Of a stretch of 64,000 nucleotides of DNA, positions 26,301 to 41,700 are shown one piece after another; positions within the stretch are counted from its first letter, which is position 1, and each line of letters starts with the position of its first letter. A program made the translations under genes and the position numbers. The notes below the pieces were generated by a model. It saw only the letters and a program-made list of their open reading frames with translations. It was not told the origin of the DNA and did not search any database. The stretch lies in NCBI GenBank assembly GCA_030549775.1, contig CM060180.1:31903090-31967089 (forward strand), given 5' to 3'. Source of the DNA: Tamarix chinensis (taxonomy: Eukaryota > Streptophyta > Magnoliopsida > Caryophyllales > Tamaricaceae).

Positions 26301-29300
26301 AAATAGTTACAAAGAGACATTCGAAGTTTATATATGAGGCCTGCAGGCTTTGGGGGGTTGAAGGCTTTAAGAGGTCAGAGGAAGGCTGAAAATTTGGCCA
26401 AATATTCATTTTGATTAATTTTTCCTAAACCATTTTAAAAACAGCTTTGAAATTTCCGCTCCAATTTTTGCTTTGGAAACACTTTGGCAGCATTTCTGAA
26501 ATGGAATAGAGCATCCTATGCAATCTAGTCCAAATCATGATTTCTGGTAGGCTAAAAAAGAAAGTAAATCTAAAAATTGGCAACTGCACTTGTTTTCTTT
26601 ATAGATAATGGATGAATAAAATGAACATTTCATATACACAGCAATCCCCTATCTCCACCAGGACAGTGAATAACTACAAATAAACCAAGAGTGCAGTACA
26701 ACAGAGCATAAAAGGTACATCTCCTGGAACTCATTTCTTCTTGATGTAGAATTCCACAGCATTCGTTCATTATCTCAGATTACCAAGTTCCCAAAAACAA
26801 AAATCCAAGAAATTCAAAACAGCAAACCTTTTTGTCATGAATACTAAAAGTATCTAATAGAACCCAAAAATAATACCAGTGTTATGTACCAATGAGCATA
26901 TGGAAAAAGCATTGCCGCAATGGCAGGAGGAGAGAGAAGGAAGGTAGAGGGAAAAGGGGGGGCACTAAACTAAACTCAAGAAGAAAAAAAAAAAAGAAGC
27001 ACTGCCGCAATGGCAGAAGAAGGAGGAGGAGGAGGAGGAGGAGGAGGAGAGAGTAGGAAGAGAGAGGGTGAGGGAGGGAACACTGAACTAAACTCAAGGA
27101 CTAGTTACCATGACTACAATAAAGAATTACAGAGAGTTTACAAACAAAATGGCTACTTTTGCAAGATAGATAAATTAGGCTATTTTTTTCACCCCTTTCT
27201 TCAAATGATATAAGAAATTACAGAACTGTTCATTTTTTTTGTGTGAACGACTTGACGCAGATAAAGCCAAGGATAATTGTTGTCATGAAAATAAAAAAAC
27301 ACAGAATCAAAGACAATAATTCGCCAATATTGTTAAAAAAAATGTTACAGAGCTAAAATACTCCACAATAGATTAAAATGCAACTCCTTTCCATGAAAAC
27401 ATGAAGGATCCTCCATGCATGAAATTTTCACATGCTTAATTTGATGACCAGCATAGCTGAAGATTTTAGTTAGCACATTAATTATAAGTTCAATAAGGGG
27501 ATAATGACTTGAGGTTGAATGTACTGCCCCTTTTGAATCACCAACGAACAGAAGACCTTTATAATCAGATCCAATTAATACTGCCAGAAGCAGAAGTAAA
27601 TTTTAACCTAAACAGAATATGCAAAACAAACCTGTCATGTATGTCTTTCTTCAAAACCATTATGTCAAGAAGAGAGCTCAGAAAGCGAAATACGTGTTCA
27701 CCCTTGGGAATAGCACAATGAGATTCCTTCACAAATTTTGCCTTTTTACACCTGACCACAGAGTCCTCGCAATTGATGACAGCACCTAACATATTGGACA
27801 ATGTCGAGCTCTTGATCTGCATTGTTCAGGTAAAATCCCATGAGCTCTCACTACATAGCATTAACATGTCACAGATATACAGATGCAGTGTCCAGCAGTA
27901 GTAATTATTAGGATGAAAAGGTTCAAAGACAACATGTATTAAACACATACTTATATCCAATAAACAACCAAGCCACCTTCACGACAGTACGGCAGTTATA
28001 CATACACTCAAAGCACATGGAATAAAGAATAAGAAATCTAGACTCAGGCTCCACATGAGTATCAAAAAGAGATGCTAGACTAGCACGAGCTAGCAGCATC
28101 AAAAGTACAAGCATCACAAGCTTCAAGTGGAGACATTACAATTTCAGTTACAAGCTGTGTGTAACAAAATACCATGCAAATCAATCTAAGAATACAGAGA
28201 AACACAGCCAGTTCTACTTCAGGGAAGCAATACATTATGTTGCATTGCTGGAGGACTATAATGGAATAGAGAATACCTAGTCTGTTAGATCATGCATTAT
28301 AACACAAAATAAGTTCATTCAGATAAAATGCTTCACAAGTTTGTTTCAAGAGAACAGCTGGAAAACAACCTTCTCTGTCCACCACACAGAGGGAGGGGGA
28401 CACAAAACAAAAGGAATGAGAAACCAAAGCTTGCGTTTGGGCACCAACATGATGGACGCCAACAACTAAGCATTTAAATAGAAGCCAAAAAAGTCTCCTC
28501 CTAATCTAAAAAAAAGTGATGATGTGCAAAGAATTCAAATGAGACAAAATCATCTAAAAAGGGGATAACATGGCAGTGTACATATAGTTTTAGTGTAGTG
28601 AGGCTTTCTTTGAAGAATATATGATCAGTAATTACTAGGCGATAAAATTACAGAAACATTTTTACATCTTTTACACATTTTGAGGTAACTCCATCACTTT
28701 ATTTGTTCCTTTGTCTTTTCTTTTGATATATAAATTTTAGCAGATGACGGCATGACGCATATTTTGCCTTTAAATCTGATACTCTGACAATTACTGTTGA
28801 ATATTTGTCACACAACTGTCCCTCCTTGATATGACATTGCCTACATGAGGCATGCACCTGCTCCTCATGCCACTTAGATATTTGAGACCCTTGCACCTTC
28901 TACTTTAACAATCCAAGCACGTGGAGTTCACGTGATAAACATGCTGACATTTAAACAGCCCAACTAATTAGTAGCACTGATGGAATGGTAAACATAAATA
29001 GAAGATAAAAAGCTTACAAACGCAACCTTAACTGACGCAAAATACTAAAAAAAATATAGTAAATATCATGCAAACATAATCATTATAGAAAAAGGAAACA
29101 GAAAGCACGCACATTTAAGCGCAATACAGCCTCCCTAGCAGCATCCTGGACATCAATGTTGGCATGCTGATACAGAAGTACAAGTTCTTGAAGCAGACGT
29201 TCCTGTAAAGCAGAAAAACAAATCAAATCATGACTTCCATAGCTGAAATGCTGAAGGACTGTCATAGTTTCCAGAAGAAATAACAAATCAAGATGATGAT

Positions 29301-32300
29301 GATAATAATAATAATAATGTCTAAGAACTTCTTCCAGATGCTCAATACATGTCCCTGAAGCATCTCTATTCCAGAAACCGTGAAAAGAAACCAAACCTCA
29401 TGCATTAGATTGGAGAAACTATGCCAACTGACTCAACATTGGTGAAACCTGAAGACTACCAAAAATCTAAGTTTCCTACAACAGTTCAAAAGGACGAGCA
29501 CATCTTTGAGGAATAATATCAAAATGCAGTAGAGCTTTAACTATTGAGATGACGGTGATTACAGTACCTGCTTTTCAATTTTCAAACTGCCAAAGAAGCG
29601 ATTGTTCAGTTTCTTTAACAAAGTGATACAAGGCTGACTTACAGCAGGTTCGTCCAGAGAAATATCATCAATCTAGAGATAAAAAGACCGATGAAACCAT
29701 AAGCCTTTAACATACACAACGGTAAACTATACAACTACTCAGATAGACCTGAAGGTATCCTACCTGCAAAACCATCAATAAGGGATCTTCAAGGCAATGT
29801 AGATCAGATGCAGTGGCCATGAAACACATCTAATCCAGAGGAAAACAGGTTTCAGCAGATGGTTCAGCAAGAGGACAGCAACTTAAAAGCCCAACATGAA
29901 ATTCAAAAATTACCTCAACCAGAAGACATAGGATTTCCACATCCATATTTGAAAACTTTGGACAGGACTTATAATGCCCAAAATGATAGTCATTCCGCTG
30001 CCTCAAGAGTTCGTGCAAGAGGGACAGCATATTTTTATCTTGCATAACAGCATCACCAACTTCTTTAAGCAATGATAATATTTTCAGCTGCAAAGAAAGG
30101 ATCAGCATGAATACTCAACATATCACATAGAAGGCTACACCAAAAGCACAGTTGCATCAAATCCAGCTTGCATGCACCAAACCCAATAGACTAGTAGTCT
30201 AGCAGATCCCCAATAGATACAAAAACAACAAGGCAATATTAAAAAGTCAGAAACATAAGGCAAACCTTCGCATATGACGGAAATTTTAAGGCTTGTCCTA
30301 TAATAAATCCCAGAATCTCTTCCGCAACTGATCTGTCAAACCTGAAAAATTATGCAATAAATGGAATCAATACAAGTGATCTTCTACTCCCATGACCAGC
30401 ACTAGATAATATATTTTATTTGCAAATATACTCTACAGCAAAGATAACATCTGTGAAAAAATAAAAGCACTATCCTCTGAAAAAAACTTGTGAAAAAATG
30501 GCAAAATGTAAAACCCGCAAAGACTTGGGACTCGTTTAGTACAAAGGAAGAAATTTCCTTAGTAAGTTGTACTTCCAAATTGTAGGGAAACACTTGGAAG
30601 TAATAGTATTTTATGTTTGGTATGCATCTCCACTTCCCTTTAAGTAATAATGTTTTATGTTTGGTTCACTGTTATACTACAAGGAAGGCAATACCCAAAT
30701 TACAATAGTACAATTTCATAATAGATGAAGTGGTTTTTCAGATTTTATTCTCCCAATGTGAGAGCTGAAGTGTGCTTAAAAACTAAGGAAGTAGGATGTA
30801 CTTGGGTCTACCTAGGTAAGAGTCACACTTACTTTCAACTTACACTTTCTTCCAACCAAACAAAACAGATTTAAGCACTTATAGGGAACTGCTGTTTCCC
30901 CTCAACTTACTCCCAACCAAATAACCCTTTGAACTGCAGTAATTCCAAATTTGAGCTACCTAGCGTAGGCCAACAGTAAAGAAAAGTGTAAAACAAATAT
31001 CAAACTAACTACACCCATCAAATCAAGCAACAAGAACTTGATAAAATAAATAAAAAAAATTAGATGCCTACTTATGAATGAAATTTTAATTATAACTTTA
31101 CAAAGCAGGCACCGCTGCGAGGGATCTGGGAAACATAATTAGCAACCATGATCTCTGGGGAAATACTCGATAACTTTCACAGCTCCAAACACTTCAACAG
31201 AAAAGAAATCAATCAAATGAATAATTTCCAAATGTCATGAGCTGCGACTTCAAGGTTTCAGACAATGTGACTACTACGTAGCAAGGAAAATATCCAAATT
31301 AGATGAAATCGTAGGTGAGTACCTCATTTCAGAAAATTCAGGAGCCGTGAGGCTCTGAGATGATGAGGACAGCACAGAACTCAATAATGATTGCAGAAAA
31401 TTCTTGTCTGACAGTATCAACTTCTTTTGCTGAATAAATATACTCAGAAGATTTTTAGTGACTGAAAACAATGACTTCATGTTTCCTGGATATCAGAACA
31501 ACAAGAACATGATTATTAAGATAATCCATCAAATCTTGGATTTTGACCAATACACTAAACCCAACATACTGTGATAGGCTCAGCAAATTAATCCAACCCC
31601 ACATCAACATCCGAGGAGTGACAAACACATACAAAGTCATTATATAAACATCACTGGTAGACCCACACATTGACCTAGCTGCCTGACTACATAAGTATGT
31701 AAACATCATGCCTACCCAATAATGTGTTCAAACAAAGAGAATAAGATGAATACCAGTTCTCTTAGCATTAGATGTAACAGTAGACCATAAAGAGGAGAGC
31801 TCTTCAAGATAATTCATAGCTGCAACCCGCATATCCTAGAATGAGAAAGATCATAAATCAGAAAATACATGTACATACTGGAAATACGTATGGCCCATCA
31901 AAAGCTTTCATTATGTTACTTCCAAGCTTATAACAAACTATTGCAGGGATAATTAACCTAAAGAACCAAGACAAGCGCAATACCTTCATTTCATTAGAAA
32001 GAGGAACAAGAACCGAAGGAAATTCAGTTAAAAGCTGCAAACCAAGACTCTCATCTGATGTAGAACATAGCAATGTAAGTGAACGAAGACTCTCAACCTG
32101 AACTCCATAGGAAGCCCCTGCAGCAAAATATGCCCCCCCCCCAAAAAAAAAAAGGGGGGAAAATGCAAAGGGAAGGAGCAAAGATCAGTACCTATTCTTC
32201 AATTTTATGTGATCAAATCTAAGAAAGTATAGACATCACAGATAGAAAATGCAATACCAGATATCTTTCAGGTAAAACAAGAGTGCAGTGCCGGCAATAT

Positions 32301-32704
32301 TAGAAGATTCTCACGGACCATAAAATGAAAGTGGCTCTCCAAAAGCCACACCAAAGTTTGGGAAGCTTAATTTTTCATAAAATATGACCAAATTTCTCAA
32401 GTTTTAATGAAATAAACAAACACAAGACAGGGAAATAATGCAAAAAGTACATGATTATATAAGGGAAATCAATTTTGAATAGTAAGAATAGAAGGTTAAA
32501 TTTTCTGGGGGAAATATACTACAAGAAAGCAAGGATCACCTCATTGATACATCCATCCTTTTAAGGGCCTCTAGCATCTGCAATTGCCTGATTAATAGAC
32601 AGGCTTCAGGAAGCAGGGTTTCATTATGGCCTTATTTGGTTTTTGGAAAGTAATGGGAGTTTAGGGGCACTTTTTCAAGTGATGTTTAGTCAAACACAAT
32701 CTAA

Positions 32705-32753
<49 letters not shown>

Positions 32754-35700
32754 ATAAAATGACAAGAACAATAAAGAGAAAATCTTTAGGGAGGAAACCT
32801 TCATTGATAAACTTCAAGAGAAAATGGACAGGAGAGTCCAAAGCCAGGACAATGTAATGAAAATGTTCCTTGAATACATGCTTCATATTACATTCTGCAA
32901 AGAATACATAAAGTTCCTGAAGACTCCGCATCCAATCTCCACTATCATCCTGTATTACAAATATTCAACATATCTTATTCAGAAGACCATACCAGATGTC
33001 AATTAAGAAAAAAGAACTGAAATTCTAAATAGAAAAACAATGTTTAGAAAGGTAGAAAATATGCCCCCCCCCAAAAAAAAAAAGAAACAAAAGCAAAAAT
33101 TTACAGATACAAGAAATCCTATCACATTGAAGATTTGACGATTAAAGAGGAAGGGTCTCCAGACAGATCACAAACCAACAGTGCAGGCCTGGTCCGAACA
33201 TGCGCTTTTATAAGCCACCAGAATGCACAAACTAAAATTCGAGCATTTAGTTTTTTGAAATCGGTAGTATCATTCATTTCATACAATAATTGTCTGCAGC
33301 CTCCTCCGAAAAAGCCAGAGTTGAACTGCACAAGAAGCAAAATGATTAAGGAAAATAAACCTAATGGAAGATCCCATTTATAATGCCAAACAGTCAATAT
33401 AATTAGTATGTACCTCATTTCCAGATAATAGATCTTCAATATGGTCAAGTGACTGCCATTCAGCCTTCAGAAACGCAAAACAAGCTTCAAATACAGCCGA
33501 TGTTGCATTGACGGCTGAAACATTGAGAGTGAAAAAAGTGAGAAGAGATCAGGAGAAAAATACAGATGAACAACAAAGCACACAGGACAGACAGCAGCAA
33601 GCACAATGAATAGCGACCAGGCAGGACTTCCAATAAGCAGTCCTACAACTCATATTCAGGTGACTGGCCTTTTACTGGAATGCAATAACATCATAGGAAA
33701 AAATTAAGGAAAACTAACAATAACCAGATGTACCCGCAGTTAAATGTAACCACAGCATTAACATGACAGGCAAAAGAAAGGGAAAACAAATACAGGGGAA
33801 AAAATACAAGGAAAAAATGAGGTTGACATGAATATGAGAAAGCACCACAAGACCATAAGTTCTGTTGAAACCATCCCACAAGAGGATAAGACTTATATTC
33901 ACTCAGCTATACCAAAGTACAAAACAGTCTTATGTCCACTCCTCCCAAGTAATGAGCTAACCTTCTGTCCAACTCAAGACTTTAACAATCTCAAGCATGC
34001 ACAATTCAGGCTTGCTTCGTCCAAGTTGACAAATGATAAAACAATAAGCAAACAAAAGGCTCCTCAAACAAACATATAGTCTCCATCCTAACCCTTGGGA
34101 AATATTTTGCATCTCTCCCAAACAGCTTAGTGAAGAAAAGGCATTGGATGTTCTTTTGAATTCCATTACTCCCATTTTGGTACAGCCACTAACTTGGTTG
34201 GGAATGAATATCAGCAAACACACAGAAGTATTGCAATCCATAGCAGCTGACTTCGCACCCATCCCATGTAGGCTACGGTAAAGGATTTCAGAGAAGTTGA
34301 GCTTTGGCTGGAGGATTTTGAGCTTTGGCAGGAGGATTATGAGCAGGTATAAATAGAATCATATTTATTATTATCCACATACTGCATTTCTCTCTTTCTC
34401 TATCCCCCGTACATTTCAACCTAATTGGGTTCCCACATAAACCCATTGCCCCCACTCACATTACTTGCTTTTTTCCATCTCTAAAACATGCTAGCTCGAC
34501 ATTCACAAAACAGGTATGTCTGTAGCTTCACACAAAGCCAATAACCGATCAACTCATTGCCCCCACTCACATGAACATCATCAGCAACTGAACATGAACT
34601 TTTATAATGAAGATCGAGAGGACAAGTGCCACAGTAAACAACAAAAGAATGCTGGTTAACTGACATGAGGCAAAGTACCGCAACTCTCTACAATCAAGGA
34701 ATAAGCTCATGTACAAACCCACCAACAAGTCACTACTAGCTCCTTCACCTTAGTAGAAAAGCACTATAATATTCCAATTTTTTTAATAAAAGAGAGAAAG
34801 ATTAAGAAAACTACCACAGCATAAACATGAAATATGTAAACATTAAGAAGGGATATATCACTAAATTATACCTGAGGTTTCCAACATATTTGACTGCAAA
34901 ATAACAAATAAGGATAACGTCTTCGACAACTCAGAGATATTGCAAAATTTGGCGAGCAAAGGTAGGTACTCCAGAACATCAGCTGAAAACACATCAGCTA
35001 TACTACTAACAGTAGTTGCATTAACTAATGAATACCATTCCTTTCCTGGCTTCTGCAAACATGACCCATGGAACCATCAAAGATAGGAAAGAGGATAAAT
35101 ATGTGATTCCAGAAATCAATAAAATACATAGGTATATAATCACACTCAAATCAAACAAAGAAGATCATGAATGGAGGACAAAATAACATAGCAACCATGA
35201 TCCATCTCCTTCATCACATGAAAATTTAGAGTTCTTTTCCTTCAATCTAATTGAATAGTTGGACTGCGTACAGCCTATCTTTTAGTTAACCCTATTACAA
35301 CATCAATATAGATGGATTTAGAGTTGATTTAAAATTACACTGAATGAACATTCCTAAATGACAACAGAAAGTGCAGCTGTGCTACATGGCAGTATAGCAC
35401 TGAATAGCATGTGATAGAAATGAGACATGATAGAAATGGCCAAATCAAGAATGACTCCATAAGTGAGATTGTGTCTTCAGAATCAATGAGGGAAAAGAAG
35501 ATAGACAAATAAATAAAAACATGCAAAGCACATATATACTGAAGGCCCCAGGTGTCATGTCTAAGGTGCAAATAGTTACAGCCTTCCATTTGAAAGAAAG
35601 TAAGGTAAGGCTCAAATGCACGTGGATATTGACCGCATTAAGCAAAACAAAACACTACTCAGATAACAGTATCAATGATATATCACTATAAAAACTACGT

Positions 35701-38700
35701 TGCAGTTAATTCTTTCTTTTTGTGTGTTGTAATTGTTGCCAGCTACTTTTTTGTACCAGAACCCACAAAACAAAACAATTAAAATTGTTATCAGTTCATT
35801 ATCATATCTGCCACCATTAAAAGGGATAATGTTGCAGGTTTGACACCAGTATCTACTATCTAATCACCTGGGACATTAGTGCTTGCCAGGCTGAGAGCAA
35901 ACAAAAGCAAAGAATTAATGTATCCCTAGAACTCATCAGAAAGTATTTCATTGGTGATCATGACTTTCTCCATTAGCATATATTGAACCAAGAAACTGCA
36001 AACTCAAACTCAAATTCTTCGTTTGTTCATTCACACGGACTGTCTCACCTTCCAAATATTTTTATTTAATAGTAAGTACATTTACACAATGACACACGAA
36101 ACCAACACAAACATCCTAATTCTCAATAACTTGCATTTGAACATTCTACCAGTACCTGCACCTGTTTGATATAGCACACAAATGACACAAATCAAAGATA
36201 AGCCTGACGTATATAACAAACCTTTTCCGAGCAATCTGTAGAGACAATGTTCCTGTAAAGAGGCCAATTAGTTTCCTTCGCACATTCTAAAGCTTTTATG
36301 TTCAGCAGTTTCGCCTGCATAAAGACAAAAGAAGATGATGATGGTTATAATAATAATAAAATGCAAACAATAAAGGATATCATATAATATATAATATAAA
36401 GAAAAAGAAAAAGATAGATAAGCAACAGATTGCACAAGGCAAGGGGAAAGGGCAACAGAACACAAGCATTTGACAAATCACACTACACAGGAGACATAAC
36501 GATCTATCCTATAATTAGTGACTACTGCCAAGATCATCATATAGGGTTTCAGAATAATTCTAACAGGGCGTGAATAGCAGAAATAGGGTGAGCAACACCA
36601 ACTAAAGCTAATGTACATTGTCACTCTGGTAGCTGAATTCTGACCCAGCAAAATAAGGAAACTAAAAACCCAGCATAAATCTAGTTACTGATAGGGTCAA
36701 GCAATAAAATTGCGGTCGCGGTGTAGCAGTATCGGAGCGTCGCAGAAGATATTTTATATGCTGCGGTTGTCGTGGCGTGATTTTTTATTTTTTTTCCACA
36801 AAAAATATCGGCAAATATCAGTCGATAACCGATATATCGCTGATAAATATGTGAAATTCTAAATTCATCGCATATCACCAATTTCGCGTATTGACTAACC
36901 CAAAATCCGATAAATATCAGCCGATATTAGGTATCGGGACCAATATTTAATTGTATGGATAGGGTGTAGGGGAGTGCAAACGTACACAGTGCCACCTATA
37001 TTAGCTTGTAGACTAGCTGCAGACTGCTTTTGGAAGACCCCAAAATATCGCTTAAGGATCTCAAAACTGAGACCTAAGGTACCTGAACCCTAGTCCCAGC
37101 CACTAATATGAGGAGATTAGATATCAAATACGTTGTTCTCTAGGATTGAAGGGTAAACTATTGGGATGTAGTCACGTAGAGATACATAGACAGCAACATG
37201 TCAAAAAGGATGGAAACATTAATAATTTTGACTTCTGGTACAAAGTGACCTTATAGCCAAGATCCACAGAGTATGTTCCCTATTTTTTTAGATTCCGGGG
37301 CCAATCATTGATGACAAGCAAAGGGCTTTCATGGCACCAAGAGCTATTTTTTCGCATGACTTAGCACAATTAGACTCAGTGGATAGGGATAAATAAAATA
37401 AAACCAGTTATGTTGAGAACCTTTGGGAGAATTAAAAGTAGAGGAAACATCAATGAAGCAAGTCCCTCCAGAAAATCACTCTTATTTTTGAAGCACGAAA
37501 CTGCACATTGCAAGCACAAAACAGCAACATCGCCAACCAAAACAGAATCGTTTGAAGCATCTGCAAAGGGAAAAATCAATTTAACCATCAATAGTACATC
37601 CATGCTTCAACAGGTGAAAGAGATGCAAACATCAACAAATCAGCCAAAACATCCATAACAGAATACAACTCCACATTGAGACTTATTAGGTATATCTCAT
37701 ATAAAATGATACTGCATGATCAGAACATTGATAGGATTTGCTGAATAGAACATTAATAACATAACCAAGTCCAAATGTGACTCACAGCTTGTTCTCATCC
37801 CTCACCTTTGCCTCCATAACTGATATTTTATAAAAGCCAGCATTTTCCATTTTTCATTAGTGAGATTTTATTGCTGATAAACCTTCGCAAATTTATTTGT
37901 TTCTTGTGTCGTCTGAAAAGAAATGCAAAAGGAGATGCACTGTACATTGACAATTACTTCAAAGTTCTATTTAAACCCAGAACTCATTATTCCTGGACGT
38001 GCCCTGTTTCTTATTTTCATAAATAGTACTACAAAAGCTTTGCAATGTGGCTATAGAGTCGAAGTCTAGCAAGCATAAACAAAAAGAACTTTATATTAGT
38101 TATACAAACATCAATCGCTAGAGCAGCAGCATATTATGTATACTCTGTGATGGTCCAATACCAGAACATTGCCAACTCAGAACAGTCAAACAGTAATTGG
38201 CTATACTGATTGTATATGTGGAAAGTGAAAGGGTATGTGAGGTTCATCAAAGAGGAAGTAGCATGCTCAGTGGTAAGCTAACTAATAGATTTGGTTATCA
38301 ACAACTACACTCAAATAAACATACCATGCAAAACAATCCACACTAATGCACATTGTTCAATTTTTGTCTTTGACCCATGTGATAGGAAAATCATAGCAAT
38401 CAACATTAACCTTATCTGTATCAAAATTCAGCACAATGAAATGAAATTGGAGCAATTTTAATTTTGTAATAAATTCTATTAATGCATCTGTGTATGAATG
38501 CAATTAATTGCAATTTCAGCCGGTTGCATGTGTGCTCTGGCAATCACGACTTACAAGATCAGCATAGCAGCCACCCGCAATCCATAAATTTATCACTTTA
38601 GGAATCCAAAAATGATGAAAGAAGGCAAACACAACACAAGGTCTCCAATTTTCCAACAAAAACACACTTGTGTTCTTCTTGCAAAAGAACTAGAAGTCTA

Positions 38701-41700
38701 GAAGTAACCTCTTTTGACAGTAATTTGTAGTAACTAAATTCAAGTAGGTATAGCTGTACAAGTATTCTCCACAAATTTTCATGGCAAACTCAAGGAATAA
38801 AAAATGGCCTAAAGCCAAACAATTAGCTAAAATTTAATTTATACCTGACAATAAAATGCCAGCACACCTCGTGAGTAAATTCTGAAATGCTTGAAAAAGA
38901 TCCTGAGGATTAACAAGCTCAGACAATCTGTCAAGAGAGAGAGCTGCTTCCACAACACTCAAATCTTCATCCCCAAGACGACGCAATATAGTGTCTTGGA
39001 TAGTCACAAGTCTCTGGAAGTTAGCAAAAATAAGTTAAGATATATGTAAAGCATCATCATTGAAATGAAGGAGGAAGGGGGGAACCTATGCTCGTGGATT
39101 CCACATGAATAAAAGACCAAAGAGAAGGTTACATGATCATAGAATACATTGCAAGTGAAGCAAGCAGAGAATTATTTACAGGTGCAGTAAAACAGACAGC
39201 ATTATGTCGCCATTTAACAAGCAGGCCATGTCAAAAACTCCCACTCTGCTCTTTTAAGCACCATGTAAGGCAAGGCAACTGCACATTTCCTTGCCTCGGA
39301 CAAAGTGTTAATATACTGAGTTTGGGCATGCATCCCCTTTTTTCTTAATAATTTCTTAATTGAAGCTTTGGCCAAAGACACTTATGCTTTTACGGCTCAT
39401 TGTCTTATGAACCAAAAGAAAATAAACACATATATTAGAAGAAAGAAGAAGAAAAATAAGCTGGCAGTTTAAAAAAAAGTAAAAAAAGGAAGATGAAACT
39501 GTAACAGCAAAAGACTGGGAAAAATAAAAAATAAAATCAAAACAAACCTAGAGAAAAGAAAAGGGCTGAATTACCAGAATGGCCAATATTAGCTATCAGA
39601 ATGATTAGTGAGCTTGCTATTTGAACTCTATCATAAGTTATCTAGTAGCGGCTTATCTAACTTCATTTCACTCTCTCAAATAAGAGCCAAAATTGGCAGC
39701 TGGCACCTCTGTCATTTGAGGGTATTAAGTATTAACAACTAACAAATGCTTAGCGTTTAACAATTTGTTTCAAAGGTTAAGCAGAGAGCAATGTCAACAA
39801 CCAGGAACACAGGACACAAAGACTCACACAGACAATGAGGCGTATCTGACACTATCGCATCACAATTTAATGAAAAAACAGTCCACTAAGCATCATTCAG
39901 CTAGGTAAAAGGCTACAACATAAATCAATTAAGCATATGGCAGAGTAAAAAAATTGAGAACATCAGATAAAATGATTGCAGTTTGATTCAGGGTATAGGC
40001 ATGATATGAAGCAATGCTGCACGGGCCAAAGACACGGCAGAATGATAAAAGTTGGTTTTATATCACACCCTCAGTTTCACAATATATCACAATATAAAAT
40101 ATCATAGAAATTAAAATTTATATTTCCTATTATACCCTTATATACATATTTGTATTACTCCCTCATTTTCACAATATAAGTACACTAATTAAGAAATAAC
40201 AAATTTGAGAAAATAAGAGGCTTAAGATCACTAATATACCCTCCCATAAATATACTTTTCACAACTTGATCAAGGAGAGAATAGAGGATATAATAGGAAA
40301 TGTAACATTTAATTTGTATGAGTTTTCGTAATATAACATATTTGTCTATAAGTTTAGAAGAAAAAGTGACCTAAGAGAGAGTAATAAGTGGTCAAATTTC
40401 CAAGGTATATTTATAGGAAGCTATTGGACATTCTATTTCCTCAATTTTACAATTTATTAACCTTTGTTCAGGAAAATGTAGCCAGTATTGTGGAAACACA
40501 GGGAGCATACAAGAAGACAGTTGATTCCAAATGGCCACATATTACTCCTTCCAGACCAACACCTTCATTTTTGTCCTTTATCTTTTTTTCATTTTACGCA
40601 ATTTGCTTTCAGTTCACCCTTAATGAAGTCCTTCCTTCTCACTTTGACCTTACTTGCTTCACAGTCATAGTCTAGATACTTCCCTTTTCCAAAAATAATA
40701 TGAAAGAAGGAAAAGCACCTCAGGCTATCACTCATACTCCTGTTTGGTCACAATTGTTTATAATGTTGTAAGTATTTCCATATCCACTTCCTTCTCATCA
40801 AACTGTTTTTTTCTTTTTATTCAAACTATTATTCCAGTTTCTCAATACTAGAGTCTAGGATTAAAGCAATTGCAATGATTTTTCTTGATTGTGTCAGGTT
40901 AAATAAAATAAAATAAAGGTGTCATATACAGCAAGATAGTAACTTGTTTCCAAGACTCAGATTTGAATCATAACACATTAATTTAGCAGCAAGTGGAATA
41001 TGGTATATAAAAAGCTTTTTTTCAAACATAAAGGAATGGACTTCTAAGCATGTGAAACCAATATATAGGAGCAATTTTACTCTTTTTGCTCAAGAGATAC
41101 AAGCTCATACCCAACAACCCCCTGACACACACTCCAACCTCCACCAACCAACCCCTCCCTTGCCATCTCGCTAAAGCAGTCGGTGCAATTCAAACCACCA
41201 ACCATGACTCAGGATTTAACAAGGGAGCTGAGCTCGCTTGGTACATACAGGAGCAATTTAATTGAAGTATGTTCAATTCCGTGCATAGGATTGGATGGCC
41301 AGATGTTTAAAATTAAAAGTCAAAGATAATGGGAAAATTGTATAAGATAGGAAATTTTCTATGATGTCAATTTAATTGGATAGAGTACCCAAAAAGGTTC
41401 ATATTGAAATGGTGCTAATTAAGTAGTTACTTCAGAAACACTGCATGCTAACTGAATTATGTCCTATTTGGGTTAAATTTTGTATTCAGGAACTGAGTGG
41501 CTGTAATTTGGCAATCAAAATGCACATGGAAAGAACTTATTATTGGGTCTTCAGTAGATTTCTTATTGCTTAGAACTTTTGACTCTCCTGGCAGGAGCCT
41601 CAAATGTTCTTTTCCTTCTCAACAAATCCTTCATATTACCCCATAAGGGATATAACGCCTCCTTCATTAGGTTCTATTTATGCTTAACAATTTTATTGAA

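Noticed and set aside
28699..28896. 65-codon minus frame with several Cys, zinc-finger-like
   Set aside because: It lies in UTP10 intron 27; the Cys spacing fits no known finger and no splice signals support an exon.
33122..33175. UTP10 ending after exon 18 at the in-frame stop
   Set aside because: The conserved protein continues in exon 19 (DDSGDWMRSLQEL) and a donor at 33175 keeps the phase.
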